DNA of 64,000 nt from Flavisolibacter longurius (GTDB lineage: Bacteria; Bacteroidota; Bacteroidia; Chitinophagales; Chitinophagaceae). Made by a program: the position numbers and the translations under genes. Below, in pieces: positions 34,317 through 44,824 of the stretch (positions are counted from its first letter, which is position 1; each line of letters opens with the position of its first letter). The notes under the pieces were generated by a model. That model ran no database searches and was not told where the DNA came from. It worked only from the letters and a program-made list of their open reading frames with translations. Location: positions 124,001 through 188,000 of the forward strand of contig JACJGO010000001.1 in the NCBI GenBank assembly GCA_014163555.1, given 5' to 3'.

Positions 34317-36179
34317 TTACTCCAAAATCACCGTTCGGTCTTTTGGATACTTTACCGCATAGCGCAGCTTCAGCTTTTTCTCCTGGCCGGGTTGAAGAGC
34401 CAGGTTCCAGGTAATAAGCCCGCTTTCTTTATCAATCTGGGCATCAGGTGCCACTACATCATCCACGCTGATCTCTTTGTTAATAGATACCGGGTATTGG
34501 TCGCGAACCACTACCGTTACCGGAACTTTCTTGGTATTCATCACCGAGATTTCGTATTCTTTGGTTTCCGTTTTGTTGCTGCCCAGGAATTTTTTGGCGC
34601 TGAATTCTTTCAGCAGTTTGCGGGCAACCCGTATGCTGTTGTCTTTGCCCAGCGATAGCGAAAGCGTATCATTTACCGTGGAAAGATCAAGGTAAGTTTT
34701 GCCCAAAAATGTGCCTTCGTAATAAAGGTTGGTTTCACCGGATTGCAGGTCAAAATCCTGCCAGCCCACAACCTTTGCGGTAAGAAAAGCTGACGGATCA
34801 ACTTTGGGCGCCGAATAATATTCATACAAGGCAGGCATTGTAAAGTTTTTGATGCCGATGGTAGTTGTTTTGCCATCGGTCTCCAGTGTGTATTTTTCAT
34901 CAATGGAATAAATGACAGCCGTGGGTTGGTACTGCATGGCAACAGCTACATTTTGCATTTCTTCCCTTTTATCGCTCACAGAATTGACACCCCGGATTCG
35001 AACTCCCGGTGCACGTCCTTCTACACTGTAGCCGGTCACGACTACTTCCTGCAGCGCCATGCTTTGTGGTTCCAGCGTTACGGTCAGGTAGCCCGGCGCC
35101 GCCTTAATTTCTTTTGATTCAAAGCCAACCGAGGAGATCGCCACCACGCTGTTCACAGGAAGATTTTGCAATTTGAAAAATCCATTGGCATCGGTTACTG
35201 TGGCCATTGTGCTGGCTTTTACTGCCACCGTAGCACCGGAAACCGGAGTACCGTCTTTATCCACTACTCTCCCGCTGATCACACCCGGAACCGTAGCCTT
35301 GCTTTTTGCCCAGGCAACGGAGGGGTCGTAAAAACCCAGCATCCAGGGCTGCAATGCCGATGGCGTGGCGTTATCGCCCGGATTACCGGTACTGAGTTGT
35401 ATCGCGACATCTTTCCAGGTCTCGCCACTGCGTTGAAATACGTTCGCATTCATCAGTACTTGCAGAGGTTTTGTAATGTCGGCCACCCGCATATCATAGG
35501 TCGGGTACCACCCGGCATCCTTTACCGTGTACGATAACTGGAATTTGACATTCTGCGTCTGGCGGCTATCAATCAGTGCGGTAACGGTAAAGGCTACACT
35601 ATCCCGCTTTTTCCCGACTTCCGCAATCTGCATATTCATCCTTTGCAGTTCCCGGTCCTGCGCAGCAATCCGTTTTTCTATCTCCAGTTGCTTTTGCAAA
35701 ACTTCCGTCATCCGGGCCCGCTGCAGGTCCAGGGCCTGGCGCAATTCTTCCGGCTTCACACCGGTTTGCCCACCAATTGCCTGGTTTTTTTCCAGCATCG
35801 CCTCTTCTTTTTTGTAAACCTGCAAAAGACGGTTGTCGGAGGCAATCTTGTCCTGCAGGTCCACTCTACGGTCAAGTAATCCCCGCTCATCGGCTTCCAG
35901 TTTGCGCTGACTTGAAAAATCACGAATAGCCTGTACCGAAAGAAGCGTGATGTTGGCGTCGGCTTTTAGCTGCAAACTTTGTTGTTCCAACTGGTTACTC
36001 AGGCCGGTGAAAATAACTTCGGTGCGCCCCGGTAAAACAGACGTATTGGCTGTGCGAAGGATCTGGGCTCCCGAAGCAAAAACGGTTACACCGGCAATGG
36101 TACTTTCCATAGGTAGCTTCCGGACTTGTGCCAGCAAAAAGCAGGGGCACGAAAAAAGGAGAAAGAAAAATAATCTCAT
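34317..36179 (-). CDS. DUF4139 (mucoidy-inhibitor-like) protein with SusC-like insert
   Basis: 620 residues from the ATG at 36177-36179, which opens a signal peptide (MRLFFFLLFSCPCFLLA, then Gln). Starts further upstream (to 36263) would precede it with an unrelated leader. Domains: DUF4140 at about 20-95 (STIAGVTVFASGAQI), a coiled coil at about 100-195, and DUF4139 from about 205 (YTVKDAGWYPTYDMRV, NANVFQRSGETW). The DUF4139 region is interrupted at about 290-380 by a carboxypeptidase-regulatory-like sandwich (GVISGRVVDKDGTPVSGATV) ending in LQEVVVTGYS, the transition seen in SusC-type TonB-dependent receptors, after which DUF4139 resumes. No enzymatic function is known. Possibly an envelope assembly or adhesion role. 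Confidence 0.82.
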   Translation of the reverse strand: MRLFFFLLFSCPCFLLAQVRKLPMESTIAGVTVFASGAQILRTANTSVLPGRTEVIFTGLSNQLEQQSLQLKADANITLLSVQAIRDFSSQRKLEADERGLLDRRVDLQDKIASDNRLLQVYKKEEAMLEKNQAIGGQTGVKPEELRQALDLQRARMTEVLQKQLEIEKRIAAQDRELQRMNMQIAEVGKKRDSVAFTVTALIDSRQTQNVKFQLSYTVKDAGWYPTYDMRVADITKPLQVLMNANVFQRSGETWKDVAIQLSTGNPGDNATPSALQPWMLGFYDPSVAWAKSKATVPGVISGRVVDKDGTPVSGATVAVKASTMATVTDANGFFKLQNLPVNSVVAISSVGFESKEIKAAPGYLTVTLEPQSMALQEVVVTGYSVEGRAPGVRIRGVNSVSDKREEMQNVAVAMQYQPTAVIYSIDEKYTLETDGKTTTIGIKNFTMPALYEYYSAPKVDPSAFLTAKVVGWQDFDLQSGETNLYYEGTFLGKTYLDLSTVNDTLSLSLGKDNSIRVARKLLKEFSAKKFLGSNKTETKEYEISVMNTKKVPVTVVVRDQYPVSINKEISVDDVVAPDAQIDKESGLITWNLALQPGQEKKLKLRYAVKYPKDRTVILE

Positions 36180-36221
36180 GAGCGTTTTTTTGGTGTAGAT
36201 GCAAATCCTCTTTGGATGACA

Positions 36222-36259
36222 TAAAAGAAAGAAAAAAAGCTGCCCAACGGACAGCTTTT
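36222..36259 (-). terminator. Intrinsic terminator of the atpD-atpC operon
   Basis: Stem of about 11 bp, 36235-36245 with 36249-36259 (AAAAGCTGCCC/GGACAGCTTTT, one wobble pair), followed on the minus strand by a long T-rich run. It lies 20 bases after the atpC stop and separates it from the DUF4139 gene. Confidence 0.82.
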
Positions 36260-36279
36260 CCACAAAAAAAGATTTACGG

Positions 36280-36537
36280 TTATTCTATTTCGGTAGCCCC
36301 TTCTACCAGGACGGTTACCTTGTTGTTCAGCACTTCTACAAAACCACCCTGGATCTGGTAGCTGGTGGAGTGCGACTGCTTGTCACGTAACACCTTTACA
36401 CGACCGGCCTTTAAAGCACTCACCAAGGGTGCGTGTTTGTCCAGCACTTCAAACGATCCGCTGATGCCTGGCATTTGCACGCCGTACACTTCGCCGCTGA
36501 ATAGTTTCCGTTCCGGAGTTAATATTTCTAAAGTCAT
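36280..36537 (-). CDS. atpC: F0F1 ATP synthase epsilon subunit (short form)
   Basis: 85 residues. Only the N-terminal beta-sandwich is present (MTLEILTPERKLFSGEV, GSFEVLDKHAPLVSALKAG, GGFVEVLNNKVTVLVEGA). The helical C-terminal domain that inhibits ATP hydrolysis in E. coli and Bacillus is missing altogether. This short form is usual in Bacteroidota, so it is not a truncation. It couples the gamma shaft to the c-ring. Follows atpD by about 93 bases and ends before a strong terminator. Confidence 0.93.
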   Translation of the reverse strand: MTLEILTPERKLFSGEVYGVQMPGISGSFEVLDKHAPLVSALKAGRVKVLRDKQSHSTSYQIQGGFVEVLNNKVTVLVEGATEIE

Positions 36538-36630
36538 AAATGCAATATGATAATGTGAAAATGTGATAATGTGATAATTCAGAACAAAGCACTTCCCATT
36601 ATCAAATTATCACATTATCGAATTAGCTAA

Positions 36631-36633
<3 letters not shown>
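36538..36633. repeat. atpC-atpD spacer with reiterated GATAATGTGATAAT word
   Basis: About six imperfect copies of GATAATGTGATAAT and its complement (ATTATCACATTATC) fill the spacer in both orientations, so the transcript could fold into a hairpin between the two genes. The array starts at the atpD stop (TAA, 36631-36633, minus strand). Confidence 0.75.
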
Positions 36634-38491
<1,858 letters not shown>

Positions 38492-40120
38492 ATGAAACGA
38501 TTTTTTATCTACCTGACCGTAATCAGCACCCTTTTTACCGCCTGCCAGGACGCTGGCTCCACCAGTGGTAACGACGATGACGAAAAAGAAGAAAAGAAAA
38601 ACATTAGCAAGCGGAATTATTTCATCAACAAAGAAAATTCCTATTCTGACCTTTTCCTGGACAGCGCCGGCATGGAAAAATATATCGCGGAGCGCCAAAT
38701 CCCGGATTCTATTTCGCGACGGATGCGCAGTTTTTACAATACCCGCAACTACCAGTTTGCCTGGTTTAGTTCCGATGGTTTGACCGAACAGGCCCGTGCC
38801 TTCTGGAACCTTCACGATTATGTTACCACTTACGACCGCGATACATCGCTTCGGGACAAGGCCCTGCAAAAAAGAATGGATGCCTTGGTAGCGGAAGAAA
38901 ACCTTTCGGCCAGCGCTTCCCCCAATTATATTGAAACGGAACTGACGCTGACACAGCACTTTCTTCGCTATATGCTGAACAACTACGAAAAAGGTTATGT
39001 AAAGCGCAAGGAAATGGAGCGCTTTATTCCCTATGTCAAACATGATCCGCTGGAAGTGGCCGACTCGCTCCTTACCAAAAAGCACAAAGATGGTAAATAT
39101 TTTGAAGACGTTCACGAGCCCTATCGCCTGCTGAAAGAAAAGCTGGCACAATATCACAACGTGGTGAAAAATGGTGGATGGACTGAGATTCCAACCGTCA
39201 AGTCCCTGAAAAAAGGAGATTCATCAGCAACCGTAACGCTCATCAAACGTCGCCTGCAGTTGAGTGGCGATATGGCTGGAAAGGATACGTCACGACTCTT
39301 TAATGATACGCTGGATGCTGCTGTACGCCGTTTTCAGCAAAGCATGGGTTATACACCTTCCGGCGTTGTCAATGCGCAACTGGTTAAAGACTTAAATGTG
39401 CCTGCCCGCCTGCGGCTGGAACAGATCCTTATCAACATGGAGCGGATGCGCTGGATCCCGACGGAACCTACAGGCCAACTAATCATGGTAAACATACCGG
39501 AGTTTATCCTGCATGTATATGAAGGAAAACAGAAAGCATTTACGATGAATGTGGTGGTAGGCAAAGAGGGACACAACACGGTAAGTTTCACCGGAGACCT
39601 CAGCACCATTGTATTCAGCCCTTACTGGAATGTTCCGCCCAGTATTGTGAAAAATGAGATTTTGCCGGCAATGGAAAATAACCCGGGTTATCTGGCTAGT
39701 CAGAACATGGAGCAGACCGGAACCGAAGGTGGTCTGCCGGTGATACGGCAAAAACCGGGACCCAAAAACTCATTGGGCAGAGTGAAGTTCCTGTTCCCAA
39801 ACAGTTTTAATATTTATTTCCACGATACGCCGGCGAAAAGCCTTTTTGAACGCGACAAGCGGGCTTACAGCCATGGCTGTATACGACTGGCCGAGCCCGA
39901 AAAAATGGCTAATTATCTCCTTCGGAACAATCCCGAATGGACACCTGAAAAAATAAGCGAAGCCATGCAGGGCACAACCGAAAAATATGTGAAACTAAAC
40001 AAACCCATCCCGGTGATTATTACATATTACACGGCCTGGGTGGATGAAACAGGCCTGCTCAACTTCCGCGATGATATTTACGATCACGATGAGGACCTGA
40101 TTAAAAAAGCCTTTCTGTAA
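38492..40120 (+). CDS. L,D-transpeptidase (YcbB-like) lipoprotein
   Basis: 542 residues from the ATG at 38492; an upstream TTG at 38474 is less likely because MKRFFIYLTVISTLFTAC is a complete lipoprotein signal with Cys at about residue 18. An N-terminal scaffold region is followed by a peptidoglycan-binding-like segment at about 235-300 (KKGDSSATVTLIKRRL, AVRRFQQSMGY) and a YkuD catalytic domain at about 325-500 with the active-site string AYSHGCIRL (catalytic Cys near 464) and FHDTP earlier. Such enzymes form 3-3 cross-links between diaminopimelate residues in the periplasm, consistent with the predicted peptidoglycan type. It ends at an unusually strong terminator. Confidence 0.9.
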   Translation: MKRFFIYLTVISTLFTACQDAGSTSGNDDDEKEEKKNISKRNYFINKENSYSDLFLDSAGMEKYIAERQIPDSISRRMRSFYNTRNYQFAWFSSDGLTEQARAFWNLHDYVTTYDRDTSLRDKALQKRMDALVAEENLSASASPNYIETELTLTQHFLRYMLNNYEKGYVKRKEMERFIPYVKHDPLEVADSLLTKKHKDGKYFEDVHEPYRLLKEKLAQYHNVVKNGGWTEIPTVKSLKKGDSSATVTLIKRRLQLSGDMAGKDTSRLFNDTLDAAVRRFQQSMGYTPSGVVNAQLVKDLNVPARLRLEQILINMERMRWIPTEPTGQLIMVNIPEFILHVYEGKQKAFTMNVVVGKEGHNTVSFTGDLSTIVFSPYWNVPPSIVKNEILPAMENNPGYLASQNMEQTGTEGGLPVIRQKPGPKNSLGRVKFLFPNSFNIYFHDTPAKSLFERDKRAYSHGCIRLAEPEKMANYLLRNNPEWTPEKISEAMQGTTEKYVKLNKPIPVIITYYTAWVDETGLLNFRDDIYDHDEDLIKKAFL

Positions 40121-40133
40121 GGATATATAGTTG

Positions 40134-40178
40134 AATGGCGGATCAGTTGCGCGGCAACAGATCCGCCATTCTCTTTTT
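40134..40178 (+). terminator. Strong intrinsic terminator after the L,D-transpeptidase gene
   Basis: An 11-bp stem (40134-40144 with 40160-40170, AATGGCGGATC and complement), an A/A mismatch, a further 5-bp stem (GTTGC/GCAAC) and a three-base loop, then TCTCTTTTT. It lies 13 bases past the stop. An apparent ATG at 40135 belongs to this hairpin, not to the next gene. Confidence 0.93.
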
Positions 40179-40206
40179 ACGGAAGCCATCAATGCCCGGC
40201 ACGTCC

Positions 40207-40214
40207 TACATTTG
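40207..40214 (+). promoter_or_regulatory. -7 promoter element of the GNAT-like gene
   Basis: TACATTTG fits TAnnTTTG exactly and ends 8 bases before the ATG at 40222. Being inside the longer frame that begins at 40135, it argues for the start at 40222. Confidence 0.7.
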
Positions 40215-40221
40215 CCGCGTT

Positions 40222-41397
40222 ATGCCAAATGTCCTGCAACTCATTGAGGTTACCGATGCGAAAACGGCGAAGGCCTTTATTTCGGTCAACGTACAAGTAA
40301 ATAAAGACAACCCGAATTATATCCGTCCGCTCGACAAAGACATCGAGGATGTATTTGATGAAAAAAAGAACAAGACTTTCCGCTACGGAACGGTAAAGCG
40401 CTGGCTGTTGCAGAACGGCAACAGAGAATGGATCGGCCGCATTGCAGCGTTTACCAACAAACGCTATAAGAATAAAGGTGATGATGTGACCGTTGGTGGT
40501 GTCGGCTTTTTTGATTGCATCAATAACCAGGAAGCAGCCAACCTTCTTTTTGATACAGCCAAACAATGGCTGCAGGCGCAGGGTGCAGAAGCCATGGATG
40601 GACCCATTAATTTTGGTGAACGCGACCGCTGGTGGGGACTGGTGGTAGAAGGTTTTCAGCCACCACTCTATGGCATGAATTATAACCCGCCCTATTACCA
40701 AAAGCTGTTTGAGACCTATGGCTTCCAGCCTTTTTTTCACCAGATCTGCTTTGGCAAAAAGCCAAAAGATAAATTAAATGATAAAATACTGGAGCGTCAT
40801 GCCGTGTATGAAAAAGATCCGGCGTTTTCGGTTCGCACCATTGAGAAGAGCAAGCTTGAAAAATACGCGGAAGATTTTACCACTGTTTACAACGCCGCCT
40901 GGGCAGGGCATGGTGGCCTGAAGCAAATGCGAAAAGAGCAGGTGGTGCAGATGTTCAAAAAAATGAAACCGGTGATGGATGAAAGAATCATCTGGTTTGC
41001 CTACAAGGATGAACAGCCCATTTCCATCTTCGTCAATTTGCCCGACCTGAACCAATGGTTCAAACACCTGAACGGAAAGTTTGGACTTTTGCAGAAATTG
41101 AAATTCCTGTGGGTGAAAAAAACAGTTCCCTGTACAAAGTTTACCGGATTGGTGTTTGGCATTGTTCCCGAATGGCAGGGAAAAGGGCTTGATTCGTTTA
41201 TGGTAGGCGAAGCATACAAAGGTGTTTTAAAAAACCCTTATGAAGAATACGAGATGCAGTGGATCGGTGATTTCAATCCGAAAATGCTGAACGTAGCACA
41301 GGGCCTGGGCGATGTGTACCAAAGCCGTAAGCTCACCACGTATCGCTACCTGTTCGACCGGACAAAAGAGTTCAAGCGTCACCCGATTCTATCGTAA
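40222..41397 (+). CDS. GNAT-like acyltransferase-fold protein of unknown function
   Basis: 391 residues from 40222. Starts at 40135 or 40192 are rejected because they lie in the preceding terminator or upstream of the -7 element. Two GNAT-like halves can be made out: about 20-190 (GGVGFFDCINNQEAANLLFDTA, then AMDGPINFGERDRWWGLVVEGF) and about 200-390 with a PEWQGKGLDSFM segment that resembles the acetyl-CoA loop (Q/RxxGxG). Similar cytoplasmic proteins are widespread in Bacteroidota without known substrate. No signal peptide or membrane helix. Ends at a bidirectional terminator shared with the NamZ-like gene. Confidence 0.68.
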   Translation: MPNVLQLIEVTDAKTAKAFISVNVQVNKDNPNYIRPLDKDIEDVFDEKKNKTFRYGTVKRWLLQNGNREWIGRIAAFTNKRYKNKGDDVTVGGVGFFDCINNQEAANLLFDTAKQWLQAQGAEAMDGPINFGERDRWWGLVVEGFQPPLYGMNYNPPYYQKLFETYGFQPFFHQICFGKKPKDKLNDKILERHAVYEKDPAFSVRTIEKSKLEKYAEDFTTVYNAAWAGHGGLKQMRKEQVVQMFKKMKPVMDERIIWFAYKDEQPISIFVNLPDLNQWFKHLNGKFGLLQKLKFLWVKKTVPCTKFTGLVFGIVPEWQGKGLDSFMVGEAYKGVLKNPYEEYEMQWIGDFNPKMLNVAQGLGDVYQSRKLTTYRYLFDRTKEFKRHPILS

Positions 41398-41406
41398 CGT
41401 AACGAA

Positions 41407-41439
41407 AAAATGGCTGTATCAACATGACACAGCCATTTT
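41407..41439. terminator. Bidirectional intrinsic terminator
   Basis: An 11-bp stem, 41407-41417 with 41429-41439 (AAAATGGCTGT/ACAGCCATTTT), and an 11-base loop. It is flanked by A/T runs so that both the plus-strand GNAT-like gene and the minus-strand NamZ-like gene can end here. Confidence 0.85.
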
Positions 41440-41465
41440 CATTGTTATCAGAAAACGTTTGTCCC

Positions 41466-42680
41466 CTACGGGTAGAGCAGGTATTTTTTACGCATGGTTT
41501 TGTATTGCGACAGGCCGGGCTCCCAGCTATCCCGGATTTCCTTTTCAGATTTTCCTTCGATGATCTGCTGACGGAAGGCAGCCGTGCCGGCAAGCCTTTC
41601 AATCGTACCCATTTCTTTACTCAGCTTCGAATCAAAGAACTGCTCTTTATTCGGCGAAGCCCGGTAAAGCTCCATCATCCACTGCAGGTTCAGTTGTTTT
41701 TTCTTTCGCAACGCTGCTACATCATAGTTACGCAGGTCAAGGCCATAACAAACCTGGTTCATGAACAGCGGTGTTTCGGCCATGCCCTTGATGCCTTTTG
41801 GTGTATAGGAAAAAGAGTACTTTCCTTTTAAAGCAGGGCTGCCGATAACAGTGAAAGGGAAATAAGTGCCGCGACCATGATTCAGATAGGTTCCTTCAAA
41901 CAGGCAGGTGGAAGGATAAAGCAACACGGCCTGTTGGGAGTTTAAATTTGGCGAAGGACTTACCGGCAATTCATATGGCATGTCGTGCTGGTAGTTGGCC
42001 ACCTTTATTACTTTCAGCTTGCATTTGACTTTATTGGCCAGCCAGCCTTCGCCATTGGCCATCTGCGCAAATTCTCCTACCGTGAGGCCGTGCGAAATGG
42101 GAAGGGGAAACATCCCTATGCCGGATTTAAACTGCATATCCAGAATGGGTCCGTCAATCAGGTAACCGTTTGGATTGGGACGGTCCAGGATAACCAGCTC
42201 CTTTCCGTTTTCATGACAGGCTTCCATCAGCCGGGCCAGGGCATTGATGTTGGTGTAAAAGCGGCAACCCACATCCTGCAGGTCGTACAGCACCACATCC
42301 ACATTGGAGAGATCTTCTTTTGAAGGCTTGTTCTTTTTCCCGTATAAGGAAATCACGGGAATACCGGTTGAAGGATCGGTTTCATCGGAAACCGCCACAC
42401 CGGCACTGGCATTGCCACGAAAACCGTGTTCGGGGCCGAATACTTTTACAATCGTAACACCGAGGGATTGCAGGCTGTCTACAAGGTGTTTTTTCCCGAT
42501 AACGGTTGTTTGGTTGGCAAGCATTGCCACCCGCTTGCCTTTCAGGTAAGGCAGGTATTTTTCCGTTTGGTCAGCACCGGTTCTGATGGGTGCAGGGTTA
42601 TTGTTGGCGTTGGCAACCCGCGCATCCTGTTTCAGGGAGAAAAAGCTTCCAATCAGAAACAATGAGAAAAAAAGTTTCAT
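41466..42680 (-). CDS. Exo-beta-N-acetylmuramidase NamZ-like (DUF1343) protein
   Basis: 404 residues. Hydrophobic N-terminus (MKLFFSLFLIGSFFS), so exported. The whole length fits DUF1343: KRVAMLANQTTVIGKKHLVDSL near 49, VFGPEHGFRGNASAG near 80, VDVVLYDLQDVGCRFYT near 126, LDRPNPNGYLIDGPILD near 164, ISHGLTVGEFAQM near 194, and GTYLNHGRGTYFPF near 262. The founding enzyme NamZ of Bacillus removes terminal MurNAc from peptidoglycan fragments, and NamZ is also known in Bacteroidota such as Tannerella. A periplasmic role in wall-fragment salvage is likely. Confidence 0.88.
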   Translation of the reverse strand: MKLFFSLFLIGSFFSLKQDARVANANNNPAPIRTGADQTEKYLPYLKGKRVAMLANQTTVIGKKHLVDSLQSLGVTIVKVFGPEHGFRGNASAGVAVSDETDPSTGIPVISLYGKKNKPSKEDLSNVDVVLYDLQDVGCRFYTNINALARLMEACHENGKELVILDRPNPNGYLIDGPILDMQFKSGIGMFPLPISHGLTVGEFAQMANGEGWLANKVKCKLKVIKVANYQHDMPYELPVSPSPNLNSQQAVLLYPSTCLFEGTYLNHGRGTYFPFTVIGSPALKGKYSFSYTPKGIKGMAETPLFMNQVCYGLDLRNYDVAALRKKKQLNLQWMMELYRASPNKEQFFDSKLSKEMGTIERLAGTAAFRQQIIEGKSEKEIRDSWEPGLSQYKTMRKKYLLYP

Positions 42681-42769
42681 TCGAAATGTTTTTATCGTGT
42701 GGCAGAAAACAGGAAAGCAGTCATTCGTTTCTAAAAACAGCTTTTAAAAAATTCACGGTTTCCACGTTT

Positions 42770-42777
42770 TATTTTTG
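42770..42777 (+). promoter_or_regulatory. -7 promoter element upstream of dnaX
   Basis: TATTTTTG fits TAnnTTTG. A transcript starting about 6 bases downstream would carry about 195 bases of leader before the dnaX ATG at 42980, including the structured segment at 42814-42946. Confidence 0.6.
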
Positions 42778-42813
42778 ACGCCGATAAAGATAAGTTTTAT
42801 CCTACTCGTCATG

Positions 42814-42946
42814 CCGGCACACTGGGCAGACCCAGGCAGTCTTAAAAATTTTCAGCAACGATGCCCTCTTGGATCCCCCAGAAAAATTTTCAGGCCCGAT
42901 ACAGGTTCAGCATGCCCTATGCCATTGCCGGTCTGCCCAAATCCGG
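42814..42946 (+). ncRNA. Candidate structured RNA or dnaX leader
   Basis: A long-range stem joins 42824-42832 (GGGCAGACC) to 42930-42938 and 42835-42840 (GGCAGT) to 42924-42929: 15 pairs with one 2-base bulge, plus outer CCGG/CCGG pairs (42814-42817 with 42943-42946). Inside, two copies of AAAAATTTTCAG (42844-42855, 42882-42893) can pair through their self-complementary core. The rod shape, the promoter just upstream and the lack of a reading frame suggest a small RNA or a regulatory leader. It does not show the conserved hairpin of SRP RNA, and identity with 6S RNA is not demonstrated. Confidence 0.4.
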
Positions 42947-42979
42947 TCGCTTTTCCCTACCTTGCAAGCCAAGTTTACC

Positions 42980-44824
42980 ATGGAAAAATTTATTGTTTCG
43001 GCCCGTAAATACCGCCCCCAAACCTTTGATACGGTTGTGGGGCAACAGCACATCACCACGACCCTGAAAAACGCTATCCGCAGCAATCACCTGGCGCATG
43101 CCTTCCTGTTTTGTGGTCCGCGGGGCGTTGGCAAAACAACCTGTGCCCGTATCCTTGCCAAGACCATCAACTGCGAGAACCTGCAACCCGATGGCGAGGC
43201 CTGTAACCAGTGTCATTCCTGCGTATCGTTCAACAACGGCACCAGCATGAACATACACGAGCTGGATGCCGCTTCCAACAACTCGGTGGACGACATCCGG
43301 GCCCTGGTAGAGCAGGTACGCTTTGCGCCGCAGGCCGGTCAGTACAAAGTATATATCATCGACGAGGTGCACATGCTCTCCGCTTCGGCCTTCAACGCCT
43401 TTCTGAAAACGCTGGAAGAGCCGCCCTCCTATGCCAAGTTTATCCTGGCTACTACGGAAAAACACAAGATCCTGCCGACGATTTTAAGCCGCTGCCAGAT
43501 CTTCGATTTTAAACGCATTACCCTGCAGGATACGGTTGATCACCTGGCCGGCATTGCTAAAAAAGAAGGCATCAAGGCAGAAGAAGCCGCCCTGCAACTG
43601 ATCTCGCAAAAAAGCGAAGGCTGCATGCGGGATGCGTTGAGCATCCTTGACAAGATTGTTTCCTTCACCAATGCCGAAGTCACCTACGAAAACACCATTG
43701 AGCACCTGAACATCCTGGATGCCGATTATTACTTCAAACTCTTTGATTGCATGCTGGCCCAGGACCTGGCCGGCGCCATGCTTCTTTTTGATGACATCAA
43801 CAAAAAAGGCTTTGAAGGCGACATGGTGCTGAACGGCTTTGCTGAATTTATGCGCAACCTGCTTATCTGTAAAGATGAACGGGTGGCAGGTTTGCTGGAA
43901 GTCGTCGAAAGCTTCCGGGTGAAATATGCCGAAACGGCCAAAAAAGTATCGCCTTCATACATCATCAGTGCGCTGAATCTTTTGAATGAAGCCGAGATCA
44001 ACTTCCGGTCGGCCCGCAACAAACGCCTGCATGTGGAGCTAGCCCTGGTAAAGCTTTGTTACCTCTCACAAGCTCTGGAACTGACGGCAACCGCCGGCGG
44101 TATTGATAAAAAAAAACTCGTTGACGGAACAAAGGCGGTAGCATTTAAGGCCATTCAGCCGATATTGTTGTCGCCAAAACCAATAGCCGAAGCGGTTCCC
44201 GAAGAAAGGCATTCACAGCCGCAACCCAAACCGCAAACAGTTCCGCAATATCAACAGGAAGCAAAGCTGGTGATAGAGACGCCGGCACCGCCACAAAGCC
44301 CGAAACCGGCTGTAGTGGAGGAGCAAAAAGAAACCTATAAACCAGCGGAAAAAAAGCCGGTAAAAAACGGCAGCAAACTCTCCTCCTTGGATGCACTGCG
44401 ACAAAAAGTAGCTGCTGAAAACGGGCAGCAGGCCATTGCCGACAAACCGCTGGAAATGGAAGCCCTAAAGGCGGCCTGGAAAAAATTCATTGACTACCTG
44501 AAAGAACAAAAACGGCCTGCCTGGCAGAGTTACGAACTGGCGGAGTTGAAGATCAAGGATGCGGCTTCGTTTGAAGTGACTGTTCACAACAAGATCAACG
44601 AAAAATTCATTGAGCTGGAACGCAAGGAAGCTGGTGAGTTTTTCCAGAAAGAACTTTGCAACCGGGTGTTGCAGTTTTCCATTTTGCTCATTGAGCCGCC
44701 AAAGGATCAACTGGAAAAGATTGAAGCACCTATGACAGCAAAGGACCAGTACCTGAAACTGATTGAAGAATACCCGATGGTAAAAGAACTCAAAGACAGG
44801 TTGCGGCTGGAGTTGGACTTTTAG
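42980..44824 (+). CDS. dnaX: DNA polymerase III gamma/tau subunit
   Basis: 614 residues from the ATG at 42980 (MEKFIVSARKYRPQTFD, the normal DnaX start). The frame is open to 42869 but that part lies in the leader. AAA+ clamp-loader ATPase: Walker A GPRGVGKTT near 42-50, zinc-binding cysteines CENL...CNQCHSC near 62-78, Walker B DEVHMLSASAFNAFLK near 122, sensor 1 ATTEKHKILPTILSRCQ near 148. About 370-500 is a Pro/Lys/Gln linker, and the C-terminal 110 residues form a tau-like domain. Nothing resembling a ribosomal frameshift site was noted. Ends before an intrinsic terminator. Confidence 0.96.
   Translation: MEKFIVSARKYRPQTFDTVVGQQHITTTLKNAIRSNHLAHAFLFCGPRGVGKTTCARILAKTINCENLQPDGEACNQCHSCVSFNNGTSMNIHELDAASNNSVDDIRALVEQVRFAPQAGQYKVYIIDEVHMLSASAFNAFLKTLEEPPSYAKFILATTEKHKILPTILSRCQIFDFKRITLQDTVDHLAGIAKKEGIKAEEAALQLISQKSEGCMRDALSILDKIVSFTNAEVTYENTIEHLNILDADYYFKLFDCMLAQDLAGAMLLFDDINKKGFEGDMVLNGFAEFMRNLLICKDERVAGLLEVVESFRVKYAETAKKVSPSYIISALNLLNEAEINFRSARNKRLHVELALVKLCYLSQALELTATAGGIDKKKLVDGTKAVAFKAIQPILLSPKPIAEAVPEERHSQPQPKPQTVPQYQQEAKLVIETPAPPQSPKPAVVEEQKETYKPAEKKPVKNGSKLSSLDALRQKVAAENGQQAIADKPLEMEALKAAWKKFIDYLKEQKRPAWQSYELAELKIKDAASFEVTVHNKINEKFIELERKEAGEFFQKELCNRVLQFSILLIEPPKDQLEKIEAPMTAKDQYLKLIEEYPMVKELKDRLRLELDF

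Noticed and set aside
40135-40221. Upstream start codons for the GNAT-like gene
   Set aside because: 40135 lies within a strong terminator hairpin and the TAnnTTTG element at 40207-40214 is downstream of both 40135 and 40192.
42781-42979. SRP RNA (ffs) upstream of dnaX
   Set aside because: Position would fit some bacteria, but the conserved GGAA-loop hairpin with its AGCA/AGG internal loop is absent on both strands.
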